64,000 nucleotides of DNA from Oceanitalea stevensii (lineage in GTDB: Bacteria > Actinomycetota > Actinomycetes > Actinomycetales > Actinomycetaceae): positions 270,334 to 334,333 of the forward strand of contig NZ_JACSPO010000001.1 in NCBI RefSeq assembly GCF_014837105.1, given 5' to 3'. Positions 51,388 to 59,571 of the stretch are shown piece after piece. The notes under the pieces are model-generated. The model worked only from the letters and a program-made list of their open reading frames with translations. It was not told where the DNA came from and made no database searches. The position numbers and the translations under genes are program-made. Within the stretch, counting starts at the first letter, position 1. Each line of letters starts with the position of its first letter.

Positions 51388-53004
51388 TCACGTCGCGACC
51401 AGCGGCTCGAGGACGACGTCGGGATGGTTGCGTTGGATCGACCGCGCTCGCCACTGGTCGGGGAGGAGCACGAGCAGCTCGCCGTCCTCGCGGTGGACGA
51501 CCTCGACGCCCCACTCCGCACTCAGTGTCGGGGCCCAGGCGGGGGTGGTGCGCCGCGCCACGCTGTAGCCCAGCGTCTCCAGGTGGATCGGGGCGCCGAA
51601 CTCCGCACTCATGCGGCTCTCGGCGACCTCGAACTGCATCGGTCCCACGGCCGCCAGTACCGGCGCCTGCTCCCCTCGCAGGTCGGAGCGCAGCACCTGG
51701 ACCACGCCCTCGGCCTCGAGCTGGGTGATGCCGCGGCGGAACTGCTTGTACCTTCCCGTGTCCACCCCGCGTGCCACCGCGAAGTGCTCCGGTGCGAAGG
51801 TCGGCAGGGCGGGGAACTGGACCGGGGGACCGGCGTGGAGCGTGTCGCCGATGCGCAGGTTCGAGGCGTTGACCAGCCCCACGACGTCGCCGGGGTAGGC
51901 CACCTCCACCAGGCTGCGGTCGCGGCCGAAGGCCTGCTGGGCGTACTTCGTCGCGAACGGTTTGCCCGTGCGCGCGGTCGTCACCACCATGCCCCGCTCG
52001 AAGACGCCCGAACAGACCCGGATGTAGGCCAGTCGGTCGCGGTGTGCGGTGTCCATGCCGGCCTGCAGCTTGAAGACGAAGGCGCTGAACGGTGCATCCA
52101 GCGGGCGTGCCTGGCCCTCGCGATCCGTCCTGGGGCCGGGCGCGGGGGCCAGCTCCACCAGCGCGTCCAGCAGCCGGCGCACACCGAAGTTGCGGACCGC
52201 CGCAGCGAACAGCACCGGGGTGGAGATGCCGCCGAGGAACATCTCGTGGTCGTGCTCGGCTCCGGAGGCAGCCAGCAGCTGTGACTCCTCCCGGGCGACG
52301 GTCCACGCGTCGCCCTCGCGGGCGGCTGCCTCACCGGCGCTCATGCGCTCCTCTGGGGCGATCTCCGCCCCGCCTGCGGTCGGTGTGAACGCGACGTAGT
52401 CGCCGCTGTCCCGCTCGACCACGCCGCGGAAGTCGCCGGCGATCCCGACCGGCCAGGTCAGCGGAGTGGGCGTCAACCCGGTGCGTTCGGTGATCTCGTC
52501 CATGAGCTCCAGCGGGTCCTTGCCCGGCCGGTCCCACTTGTTGATCACGGTGATGATCGGGATCCCGCGGTGCTTGCAGACCGCGAACAGCTTCATCGTC
52601 TGCACCTCGAGCCCCTTGGAGGCATCGATGAGCATGATCGCCGCGTCCACCGCCGTCAGGACCCGGTAGGTGTCCTCGGAGAAGTCCGCGTGTCCCGGGG
52701 TGTCGACGAGGTTCAGCACCGTGTCGCGGTAGGTGAGCTGGAGCACCGCCGAGGAGATCGAGATCCCGCGGGCCTGCTCCATCTCCATCCAGTCCGAGAC
52801 GGTCGTGTTGCGCCCGGCCTTGCCGTGCACGTGCCCGGCCTTGGTGATCGCCCGGGCGTGCAGGGCCAGCGCCTCCGTCAGCGTGGATTTGCCCGCGTCC
52901 GGGTGGCTGATCACCGCGAACGTCCGACGACGTGCTGCCGCGCCCACGGGCTCGTCGGTTACGCCGGCCTGTTGTTCCAGCACGTGCTGCATCACTCCCA
53001 CCAC
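51388..53004 (-). CDS. prfC: Peptide chain release factor 3
   Basis: A 538-codon GTPase. G1 SHPDAGKST, switch ARGISISSAVLQ, G3 DTPGHADFSEDTYRVL, G4 NKWDRPGKDP are in the first 160 residues. The rest contains the RF3-specific ELVEGxx-equivalent region, MFLGGISTPVLFAAAVRNFGV and the C-terminal domain starting around VARGVDTGRYKQFRRG. RF3 recycles RF1/RF2 from the ribosome after peptide release. GTG 53004 opens the frame; ATG 52992 (four codons on) is an equal candidate. Stands alone. Confidence 0.93.
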   Translation of the reverse strand: MVGVMQHVLEQQAGVTDEPVGAAARRRTFAVISHPDAGKSTLTEALALHARAITKAGHVHGKAGRNTTVSDWMEMEQARGISISSAVLQLTYRDTVLNLVDTPGHADFSEDTYRVLTAVDAAIMLIDASKGLEVQTMKLFAVCKHRGIPIITVINKWDRPGKDPLELMDEITERTGLTPTPLTWPVGIAGDFRGVVERDSGDYVAFTPTAGGAEIAPEERMSAGEAAAREGDAWTVAREESQLLAASGAEHDHEMFLGGISTPVLFAAAVRNFGVRRLLDALVELAPAPGPRTDREGQARPLDAPFSAFVFKLQAGMDTAHRDRLAYIRVCSGVFERGMVVTTARTGKPFATKYAQQAFGRDRSLVEVAYPGDVVGLVNASNLRIGDTLHAGPPVQFPALPTFAPEHFAVARGVDTGRYKQFRRGITQLEAEGVVQVLRSDLRGEQAPVLAAVGPMQFEVAESRMSAEFGAPIHLETLGYSVARRTTPAWAPTLSAEWGVEVVHREDGELLVLLPDQWRARSIQRNHPDVVLEPLVAT

Positions 53005-53175
53005 CGATTATCGGCGCTGCTCGAGGTCCGGCCAGTCGCTCGGAGGCAGCAGGAAGCTGCCGACGCGTGGCTCTGTCAGGTTGTCACATCCCTCGGGGAC
53101 GCTCGCACGCGGTGACGTACCAGGTGCTCGTGCTCGGCACCTTCTCCTCGGCGGATCGACCGGTGGTGGGAGACG

Positions 53176-54558
53176 TCAGCCCCGCCGCGCCGTCGTCCGC
53201 GGGCCACCGGGCAGGAGGAGCCCGGCGACGGCAGACCCGGACAGGAGCAGCCCCGCGCACCACCACATCGCCCGGGCGTAGCCGGGTGCGAAGGTGGCGG
53301 GGGACAGCGAGCCCTCGTCGCCGAGCCCGACGACGGCGGGCAGTGCGGCGACCGCGAGCAGGCCCGCGGCACGGGCGACGGCGTTGTTCACCCCGCTGGC
53401 CACGCCCACGTGAGCGGTGGGCGCGGCTGCCAGCACCGTCGCGGTGAGCGGCGTGACGAGCAGCGTGATCCCCGCCCCGAACACGACGACGCCGGGCAGG
53501 ACGTCGGTGAGGTAGGCGGCGTCCTCGGGGATGCCGACGAGGAGGACGACGCCGACGGCGGCGACCGCCGGCCCCAGCGACATGAGCAGCCGCGGGCCGG
53601 TGCGCTCGAGCAGCGTCCCCACCCGGGGCGAGAAGACGAGGAGCAGGACGGTGAACGGAATCGTCGCGGCCCCGGCCGCGAGCGGGCTGTACCCGGCGAC
53701 CACCTGGAGGTGGAGGACGAGGAAGAACATCACCGCGCCGAGGGCGGCGTAGATGAGGAAGGTGGCGGCATTCGCCACCGAGAAGGTCCGGTCGGCGAAG
53801 ACTCCGAGCGGCAGCATCGGGTGAGGTGTACGGGCCTCGACCGCGACGAAGGCGACGGCGGACACCGCGCCCACCGCCGCCGGCACCCACCCGCCCTGGA
53901 TGAGGGCGACGGTGACGCCACCGAGCGCGAGAACCCCTAGCGCTGCCCCGGGCACGTCGAACCGTCCCTGACGCTCCGCAGCCCGGGACTCCGGCACCCG
54001 CAGCACCGCGATGACGACGACGACGGCGGCGACCGGCACGTTGATGAAGAAGACCCACCGCCACGACAGCGCCTCGACGAGCCAGCCTCCGAGGAGCGGC
54101 CCGACTGCGCCCGCGACTCCCGACCACGCGGACCAGTAGCCGATCGCGCGGGCGCGGTCCTCCTCGGCGATGAGGGACTGGATGAGCGCGAGGCTCCCGG
54201 GCGTGAGCAGGGCCGCGCCGATGCCCTGGAGCCCGCGGGCGACCACGAGCTGGTCGATGCCCTGGGCCAGGCCGCAGGCGACCGAGGCGAGGCCGAACCA
54301 CGCGATCCCGACGACGAAGACGCGCCTCCTGCCCAGCCGGTCCCCGAGCGAGCCGCCGACGAGGATGAGTGAGGCCAGCGCGAGCGTGTAGGCGTTGACC
54401 ACCCACTGCAGGTCCACGAGCGTCGCGCCGAGGTCGAGCGCGATCGGGCGCAGCGCGACGTTGACGACCGTGCCGTCGAGGAAGGCGATCGCCGACGCGA
54501 GCGTCGCGGCGAGCACCACCCAGCGGCCACGCGCCGACCGGAGCGGGAGGGTCTCCAC
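53176..54558 (-). CDS. MFS drug transporter, DHA2 type
   Basis: A 460-residue transporter with 12-14 predicted helices. Helix 1 carries FLDGTVVNVALRPIALDLG, helix 2 LQWVVNAYTLALASLILVGGSLGDRLGRRR (motif A, read in part), motif B RGLQGIGAALLTPGSLALI, and motif C GVAGAVGPLLGGWL. These are diagnostic of EmrB/QacA-type multidrug exporters. GTG 54558 start. No regulator is adjacent; a second DHA2 pump lies at 14157. Confidence 0.9.
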   Translation of the reverse strand: METLPLRSARGRWVVLAATLASAIAFLDGTVVNVALRPIALDLGATLVDLQWVVNAYTLALASLILVGGSLGDRLGRRRVFVVGIAWFGLASVACGLAQGIDQLVVARGLQGIGAALLTPGSLALIQSLIAEEDRARAIGYWSAWSGVAGAVGPLLGGWLVEALSWRWVFFINVPVAAVVVVIAVLRVPESRAAERQGRFDVPGAALGVLALGGVTVALIQGGWVPAAVGAVSAVAFVAVEARTPHPMLPLGVFADRTFSVANAATFLIYAALGAVMFFLVLHLQVVAGYSPLAAGAATIPFTVLLLVFSPRVGTLLERTGPRLLMSLGPAVAAVGVVLLVGIPEDAAYLTDVLPGVVVFGAGITLLVTPLTATVLAAAPTAHVGVASGVNNAVARAAGLLAVAALPAVVGLGDEGSLSPATFAPGYARAMWWCAGLLLSGSAVAGLLLPGGPRTTARRG

Positions 54559-54639
54559 TGCACCAGAGTGGCGCCTGGGTGTGCTGGCCGCCCACTGTCG
54601 ACGACGGCGTCTCCCGTCGCGTGGGCAGGACCGCCCCTG

Positions 54640-55038
54640 TCAGCCGCGCGCGAGCAGCTCCACCGTGCACGGCAGGCCGGGCGCGCGGGCGAGGCGGCCG
54701 TCCCCGGTGAGGAGGACTGCCTCGAGCGCATCGGCCAGTGCCACGTAGACGGCGTCGTAGACGGTCAGGTTGGCTCGCAGCGACCACACGCCGTCGAGGA
54801 GGGGCAGATGAGGAACCCGGCGCGCGGGAAGGTCGCGCAGATCCGTCAGTGCCAGGCGCGCCCGGCGTGCGTCGAGGCGACCGGCGGCGAGCTGGCGGCG
54901 GAGCACCGAGAGAACCTCGAGGTCAGCGAGCTCGGGCACAGCGAGGGTCTCCCCGCGCAGCCGGGAGCGAGCGTTGTCGCCATCCGGGCCGTCGTCGGCC
55001 AGCGCCGTGACGAGGACGCTGGCGTCAACGACGAGCAC
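54640..55038 (-). CDS. vapC: VapC-type PIN-domain toxin
   Basis: A 132-residue PIN ribonuclease. The four acidic residues of the metal site are visible: Asp in VVDASVL (residue 5), Glu in DLEVLSVLRR (about 41), Asp in VYDAVYVALAD (about 97) and Asp in LLTGDGRLA (about 115). Length and spacing are normal. It would cleave tRNA or other RNA when not bound by the antitoxin. GTG 55038 lies inside the antitoxin frame, a 14-base overlap typical of VapBC operons. Confidence 0.9.
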   Translation of the reverse strand: MLVVDASVLVTALADDGPDGDNARSRLRGETLAVPELADLEVLSVLRRQLAAGRLDARRARLALTDLRDLPARRVPHLPLLDGVWSLRANLTVYDAVYVALADALEAVLLTGDGRLARAPGLPCTVELLARG

Positions 55039-55255
55039 GCTCGAGCCCGAGCTGCTCGACGGCATCCGCGAGGGGCACGGACCCGCCCGACCGGCCGCCG
55101 GCACGGTGGAGGACCTCGTCGAGCGTGGGGGTGTCGGCATCCTCCACGAGCCGGGAGAGCAGGTACTCCTGCAAGGACTGGTGCGACTCCGCAGCGCGTC
55201 GACGCAGGATCGCGTGGGTGCGCTCGGGGACGTTCTTGATCTGGATGCTCGGCAT
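55025..55255 (-). CDS. vapB: VapB-type RHH antitoxin (FitA-like)
   Basis: A 76-residue protein. The N-terminal ribbon-helix-helix is IQIKNVPERTHAILRRRAAE then SLQEYLLSRLVEDA; the C-terminal tail (DEVLHRAGG, VPLADAVEQL) would wrap the toxin. It binds and silences VapC and should repress its own operon. ATG 55255 overlaps the first of three TGGCGCC elements, a natural autoregulation site. Confidence 0.88.
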   Translation of the reverse strand: MPSIQIKNVPERTHAILRRRAAESHQSLQEYLLSRLVEDADTPTLDEVLHRAGGRSGGSVPLADAVEQLGLERARR

Positions 55256-55282
55256 GGCGCCAGTTTGGCGCCGCTGGCGCCA
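55255..55282. promoter_or_regulatory. Triple TGGCGCC(A) operator-like element
   Basis: TGGCGCCA at 55255-55262 and 55275-55282 and TGGCGCC at 55266-55272, each palindromic, spaced 11 and 9 bases. They overlap the antitoxin start codon and its upstream region, where a VapB-VapC complex would bind to repress the operon. Confidence 0.6.
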
Positions 55283-55313
55283 GGACGCAAGCGTCACGGC
55301 GGTGGCGGGTGTC

Positions 55314-55670
55314 TCAGCCCCCGGCTTCCGCGCGCGAGGCACTCACCAGCCGTTCGACGAGGTCGTCGGGGATCGGCTTGCGCGGCGTGAAGGTGACGCC
55401 CGTCTTCGTGGCCTTGAGCCCGGCAGCCGTGATCTCGTCGGCGTGGTCGGCGATCGCACCGGGAAGGACGTAGAGCCCGCACTGCTTGCTGAACGCCGCA
55501 TAGCTGGCGACGACCGTGCCGCCGATCGTGAAGCCGGGCATGTTGTAGGCGACGATCTCCTCCGCCTCGGGCAGTGTGCGGGCCAGGAGGGCACGCAGTC
55601 GCTCGAGTGAGGGCCGGAAGGCTTCGGGCGCCGCGGCGATGTAGGCAGCGTGGTCAGCTGGAGGCGTCAT
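55314..55670 (-). CDS. DUF1801 / iron-chaperone-like protein
   Basis: A 118-residue YdhG-type protein: YIAAAPEAFRPSLERLRALLARTLPEAEEIVAYNMPGF (read in part), VASYAAFSKQCGLYVLPG and the C-terminal TFTPRKPIPDDLVERLV. This is the DUF1801 branch distantly similar to frataxin-like Fra. It would be cytoplasmic; function unproven. It lies 58 bases before the VapBC operon on the same strand, and 25 bases after the ArsC-like gene stop. Confidence 0.87.
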   Translation of the reverse strand: MTPPADHAAYIAAAPEAFRPSLERLRALLARTLPEAEEIVAYNMPGFTIGGTVVASYAAFSKQCGLYVLPGAIADHADEITAAGLKATKTGVTFTPRKPIPDDLVERLVSASRAEAGG

Positions 55671-55695
55671 TGCTGGTGTTCCCTTCCGTCCGTGC

Positions 55696-56055
55696 TCAGC
55701 CCTCCGCGAGGAATGCCGTGACCCGGTCCTTCGGGCGGCCGATGATGGCGCGGTCACCGCGCACGAGGACGGGACGTTGCATGAGCCGAGGGTGCTGGAC
55801 GAGGAGGTCGGCCACCTGTTCCGCCGTCGTGAAGTCGGCTGCGGACAGGCCCTGCTCGGTGAAGAACGCGTCCTTGCGGACGAGGTCGGCCGGCGGGTCC
55901 TCGAGCTTGGCGATGAGGTCGAGCAGCTGCGCCCGGTCCAGCGGCGTCTTGAGGTACTGCACGACCTCGGCGTCGACCCCCGCGTCCGCGACGGCGTCGA
56001 GGGCGTGGCGGGAGGTGGAGCAGCGGGTGTTGTGGAGGACGGTGAGCTCGGCCAT
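55696..56055 (-). CDS. arsC: ArsC-family arsenate reductase-like protein
   Basis: A 119-residue thioredoxin-fold ArsC protein. The catalytic Cys is in HNTRCSTSRHALD at residue 12, and the C-terminal part has RPVLVRGDRAIIGRPKDRV with the cis-Pro and arginine typical of glutaredoxin-linked arsenate reductases. It could reduce arsenate, but family members (Spx/YffB-like) vary. No arsenite pump or ArsR is nearby. It is 25 bases upstream of the DUF1801 gene, probably same transcript. Confidence 0.86.
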   Translation of the reverse strand: MAELTVLHNTRCSTSRHALDAVADAGVDAEVVQYLKTPLDRAQLLDLIAKLEDPPADLVRKDAFFTEQGLSAADFTTAEQVADLLVQHPRLMQRPVLVRGDRAIIGRPKDRVTAFLAEG

Positions 56056-56162
56056 GGCACCCAGCCTACGGACAAGCCGAGCGACCGGGCGTGCTGCGCG
56101 TCCTGCGATGAGACGTGCGCGGAACTGCCCGTGCCGGCCGACTGCGGGTGGAGACTGGTCCC

Positions 56163-56804
56163 ATGGCCGGGTGCTGCGACCCGCACGGGTGCGACCAGAT
56201 GTTCGGCGCCGGCTTCGCCCGGTACGCGGCGAGGCGGTACCGCCGGCGTGGTCTCGACACGGCCGCGCGGCAGATGGTCGACTTCCTGGCTGCCGACGGC
56301 GTCGCCGGGGCCACGGTGCTCGACATCGGCGGCGGGGTCGGCGAGATCGGCATCGAGCTGCTGAGGCGCGGGGCGGCGAGCGCGACCACGCTCGAGCTCT
56401 CACCGGCGTACGACGTCGAGGCGAGGCGACTGGCGGAGGAGGCGGGCGTCGCGGACAGGGCGTACCGGCACGTCACCGACATCGCGGCCGACGCCGACGA
56501 CGTCGAGCCGGCCGACGTCGTCGTCCTCCACCGCGTCGTGTGCTGCTACCCCGACGTCGAGCGGTTGCTGGGCGCGGCGGCGGACCTCTGCCGGGGCCGG
56601 CTGGCTTTCAGTCACCCACCCCGGAACGTCGCCACGCGCGCCTTCGTGGCCGCACAGAACGCGACGTCCGGCGTGCTGGGCCGCGAGTACCGCGCGTTCG
56701 CGCACCCGCCGACGGCGATGGTCGGCGCCGTGGAGGCCAGGGGCATGCGACAGGTTCTCCAGGGCTCCGGGATGGTCTGGCAGGTGGCGGCACTGGTGCG
56801 CTGA
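56163..56804 (+). CDS. Class I SAM-dependent methyltransferase
   Basis: A 213-residue methyltransferase. It opens with a Cys-rich stretch (AGCCDPHGCDQMFG) seen in a group of actinobacterial methyltransferases. SAM motif I is VLDIGGGVGEIGIELLRRGA near residue 60, the acidic strand 2 end ATTLELSPAYD, and motif IV DVVVLHRVVCCYPD. Its target is unknown; the relatives are often named magnesium-protoporphyrin O-methyltransferase-like without proof. ATG 56163 lacks a strong Shine-Dalgarno. Confidence 0.82.
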   Translation: MAGCCDPHGCDQMFGAGFARYAARRYRRRGLDTAARQMVDFLAADGVAGATVLDIGGGVGEIGIELLRRGAASATTLELSPAYDVEARRLAEEAGVADRAYRHVTDIAADADDVEPADVVVLHRVVCCYPDVERLLGAAADLCRGRLAFSHPPRNVATRAFVAAQNATSGVLGREYRAFAHPPTAMVGAVEARGMRQVLQGSGMVWQVAALVR

Positions 56805-56855
56805 GCTCGCGGCGCGGCGCCGTCGCGCGCCGCGAGCCCCCGGCCGGCGCTGACC

Positions 56856-56861
56856 TATAGT
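56856..56861 (+). promoter_or_regulatory. Possible -10 element for the MATE gene
   Basis: TATAGT in an otherwise GC-only region, preceded by TGACC, about 50 bases before the likely start region of the MATE gene. No clear -35 box is seen. Confidence 0.35.
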
Positions 56862-56911
56862 GACGCCGGCCCTGGACGGGGCCGCGCGCGCTGTGAAGGG
56901 GGCTGAGGAGC

Positions 56912-58270
56912 ATCACCCGGACAGGGCAGGGGCATGACTTCACCCAGGGCAGCACCTTCCGCCAGCTCGTCGCCTTCTCGGCGCCGATCATGCTGGCGAA
57001 CCTGCTCCAGACGTCCTTCCAGTTCGTCGACAGCCTGTGGATCGGCAACCTTCTGGGCGCCGACGCGCTCGCCGCCGTCGCCGTCTCCGCCGTCATCGTC
57101 TTCACCGCGCTGTCCTTCGTCATCGGGATGAACAACGCCGCCCTGACGATCCTGTCCCAGCAGAAGGGCCGCGGGGACGAGCGCGGCCTGGCGCGCTACC
57201 TCAACGCCTTCGTCGTCACGCTGCTCGTCCTGTCCGTCGTGCTCGGCGGCCTCGGCTACGCGTTCTCCGGGAGCCTACTCGCGCTGCTCGGGACACCGGA
57301 GTCGATCATGGCGCCGGCGCAGGAGTACCTGCAGATCACCTTCCTCGGGATCCCGTTCCTCTTCGGGTACAACTTCCTCAGCACCGTGCTGCGGGCGGTG
57401 GGGGACAGCCGCACGCCCATGCGCTTCGTGCTGGTCGCGGTGCTGCTCAACATCGTCCTCGACCCGCTCCTCATCCACGTGCTCGGGCTGGGCGTGCGCG
57501 GCGCCGCCGTCGCGACCGTGCTGTCGCAGGGCACCGCGTTCGGCTACGGCCTCGCCTACGTGGCCCGACGGCGGATGGTCCCGTTGCGCCGTCCCACCCT
57601 GCCCGCGTGGCCCGAGGTGCGCACGATCCTGCGCCTCGGGATCCCGGCGGGGCTGCAGATGGCGGTGATCTCGGCGGGCTCGGCCGCGATCACGAGCGTC
57701 GTCACCGGTTTCGGGTCCGGCGTCCTCGCCGGTTTCGGTGCGGCGCAGCGGATCGACTCGCTCATCATGCTCCCGGCGCAGGCGCTGGGGATCTCTGTGG
57801 CGAGCATGGCCGGGCAGAACATCGGTACGCGGAACTGGGACCGGGTGGGGCGGATCTCCCGCGTGGGCGTCGCGTACAACCTCGCGATCATGACGGCGGT
57901 CGCCCTGCTCGTCGTCGCCCTCGCCCGGCCGGCGGTCTCGCTGTTCGTCCGCGAGCCCGACGCCGTCGAGTTCGGGACCCAGTACCTGCGCATCGTGGCG
58001 TTGTGCTACCCGTTCCTCGGGATCAACTTCGTCCTCAACGGCGTGGTGCGGGCGTCCGGCGCGATGTACCAGGTGCTCGTCCTCAACATCATCTCGTTCT
58101 GGGTGCTGCGCTTCCCGCTCACCTCGCTGTTCGCGCGGCACGTCGGGGAGAGCGGCATCGCCCTGGGGATGGGGGCGAGCTTCATCGTCAGCAGCGCCAT
58201 CGCCTTCCTCTACTACCGGTTCGGCCGGTGGCGGGAGACGAAGCTGTTCGCCGAGTCGGACGCCCGGTAG
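56912..58270 (+). CDS. MATE family efflux transporter
   Basis: A MATE-type Na+ or H+ drug antiporter of about 440-450 residues with 12 helices. FTQGSTFRQLVAFSAPIML, LLQTSFQFVDSLWIGNLLG, and the repeat-two segment AAQRIDSLIMLPAQALGISVA are family landmarks. The first ATG in frame is at 56990, inside helix 1, yet family-like sequence (DFTQGSTFRQL) continues upstream to a stop at 56894 with no ATG, GTG or TTG. The start is therefore uncertain; ATC 56912 is given here because GAAGGGGG lies ten bases before it, with CTG 56903 another option. A base error or a rare start is possible. Confidence 0.85.
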   Translation: MTRTGQGHDFTQGSTFRQLVAFSAPIMLANLLQTSFQFVDSLWIGNLLGADALAAVAVSAVIVFTALSFVIGMNNAALTILSQQKGRGDERGLARYLNAFVVTLLVLSVVLGGLGYAFSGSLLALLGTPESIMAPAQEYLQITFLGIPFLFGYNFLSTVLRAVGDSRTPMRFVLVAVLLNIVLDPLLIHVLGLGVRGAAVATVLSQGTAFGYGLAYVARRRMVPLRRPTLPAWPEVRTILRLGIPAGLQMAVISAGSAAITSVVTGFGSGVLAGFGAAQRIDSLIMLPAQALGISVASMAGQNIGTRNWDRVGRISRVGVAYNLAIMTAVALLVVALARPAVSLFVREPDAVEFGTQYLRIVALCYPFLGINFVLNGVVRASGAMYQVLVLNIISFWVLRFPLTSLFARHVGESGIALGMGASFIVSSAIAFLYYRFGRWRETKLFAESDAR

Positions 58271-58275
58271 CGCGG

Positions 58276-59289
58276 CTACCGCATCTCGGCCAGCGGCAGG
58301 CCCACGCGCACGGGGCCCACGGCCGTGCGTCCGTCGACCGGTACGCCCTTCTGCGTGATCACCACGAGCCCCTCGTCGGCCAGCGTGCTGGCCACCGCAC
58401 GGGCCAGGGGAGTGAGCTCGCGACGCCGTTCGGGGTCGAGCACTCCGGCCGCGTCGGAGGGGCACAGTGTCTTGCCCGCTCCGCGCTCCTCGGCGATCTG
58501 CAACAGCTGGCTGCGGAGGCGGTCCTGCAGGTCAGGGCTCGCGCCGAAGGCCGCGACGGCGACGTCCAGACGCGTGAGGAAGCGGGCGAACCCGCGGCTG
58601 GACCGGCCCTGTCGCCGGGAGGAGGTGACGACCCGGGCGCGGTCGGTGCTGGTCCAGGGCAGGCCCGCGATCTCCCGCACGGCGTGCACGAGGTGGACGT
58701 CCGCGCCCTCGTCGCGGTCGGGGAAGCCACCGGCGTCGTCGTAGGCCGAGAGGCGCAGGCCGAGGTTGGCGGCGCGAACACCGAGGTGCCCCTCGGTGAG
58801 GTGGTGCGGGGCGTGCCAGTACGGGGTGGACGGGGAGCCGTCCTCGCGGGGCTCGACCGTTCCGAGTACGAGGTCCAGGCCGCGGTCGGCGAGGACGCGC
58901 TGCTCGGCGAGCCAGGCGGGCGGCACCTGCGAGTCCGCGTCGGTGCTCGCGCACCAGACGGCCCCCGGCGGAAGGTCCGCCAGGGCCTCGTGCGAGCGAC
59001 CGGCGTCCGCGCCGTCGGCGCGCGCGCCACCCAGGGTCTCGGCCTCGCTCGCCACGGTGACCCAGTGGACGTTCGCGTGCTCGCGGGCGACGTCCGCGAC
59101 CTTCTCGGCCGTCCGGTCCGTGCACCGGTGGAGGACGACCGACACGACGACGGGCAGCTCGACGCGCTCGGCCGCCGTCGCCACGCTGCCCAGACAGCCG
59201 GCAATCTCGGCCTCCTCGTCCCGCGCGGGCACGACGACGAGCACTCCGCAGAGCGCGGGACGATCGTCGGTCTCGTCGCGGGGGTGCAC
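58276..59289 (-). CDS. Family 2 glycosyltransferase fused to DUF3253
   Basis: A 337-residue two-domain protein. Residues about 12-235 have the GT-A fold: GVLVVVPARDEEAEIAGCLGSV, a DAD nucleotide-sugar motif (STDADSQVPPAWL near residue 118) and an acidic DRDEGADVHLVHAVREIAG stretch. Residues about 262-337 match DUF3253: LLQIAEERGAGKTLCPSDAAG, RRELTPLARAVASTLADEGLV and GPVRVGLPL. The two are normally separate proteins. GT2-like domain lacks membrane helices, so it acts in the cytosol. GTG 59289 start. Stops six bases from the MATE stop. Confidence 0.8.
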   Translation of the reverse strand: MHPRDETDDRPALCGVLVVVPARDEEAEIAGCLGSVATAAERVELPVVVSVVLHRCTDRTAEKVADVAREHANVHWVTVASEAETLGGARADGADAGRSHEALADLPPGAVWCASTDADSQVPPAWLAEQRVLADRGLDLVLGTVEPREDGSPSTPYWHAPHHLTEGHLGVRAANLGLRLSAYDDAGGFPDRDEGADVHLVHAVREIAGLPWTSTDRARVVTSSRRQGRSSRGFARFLTRLDVAVAAFGASPDLQDRLRSQLLQIAEERGAGKTLCPSDAAGVLDPERRRELTPLARAVASTLADEGLVVITQKGVPVDGRTAVGPVRVGLPLAEMR

Positions 59290-59499
59290 GACGGCATCGT
59301 CACACGCACCCGTGAGGCGAGCACGAGGTGGCCCTCACCAGCAGGCTGTGACGCCGCACGTCGCAAGCCTGTCCTGTTCCTCGCCGCCCTCGCCCTGGCC
59401 ACGATGGGCCTCACAGGGTGCGGGGAGCACTCAGGCTGTGGAGGTGACGCCACACCGGCTGGGTCCCTTCCGGCGCCGTGGCCGTCTCGGCGGTGTTGA
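59284..59499 (+). CDS. Possible small or truncated lipoprotein
   Basis: A 71-codon frame from GTG 59284. Its interior has RRKPVLFLAALALATMGLTGC, split here as a basic pair, a hydrophobic core and an LTGC lipobox, followed by only 26 residues (GEHSGCGGDATPAGS and on). The 20-odd residues ahead of the signal are unusual. It overlaps the glycosyltransferase start and may be the remains of a longer lipoprotein gene. Confidence 0.3.
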   Translation: MHDGIVTRTREASTRWPSPAGCDAARRKPVLFLAALALATMGLTGCGEHSGCGGDATPAGSLPAPWPSRRC

Positions 59500-59571
59500 G
59501 TTCGGTCGCGACACTTCGGCTCTCGAGTGCCGTTCTTGTGCAGGCCGGTGCGGGCGTGAAGGATCGGCCCC

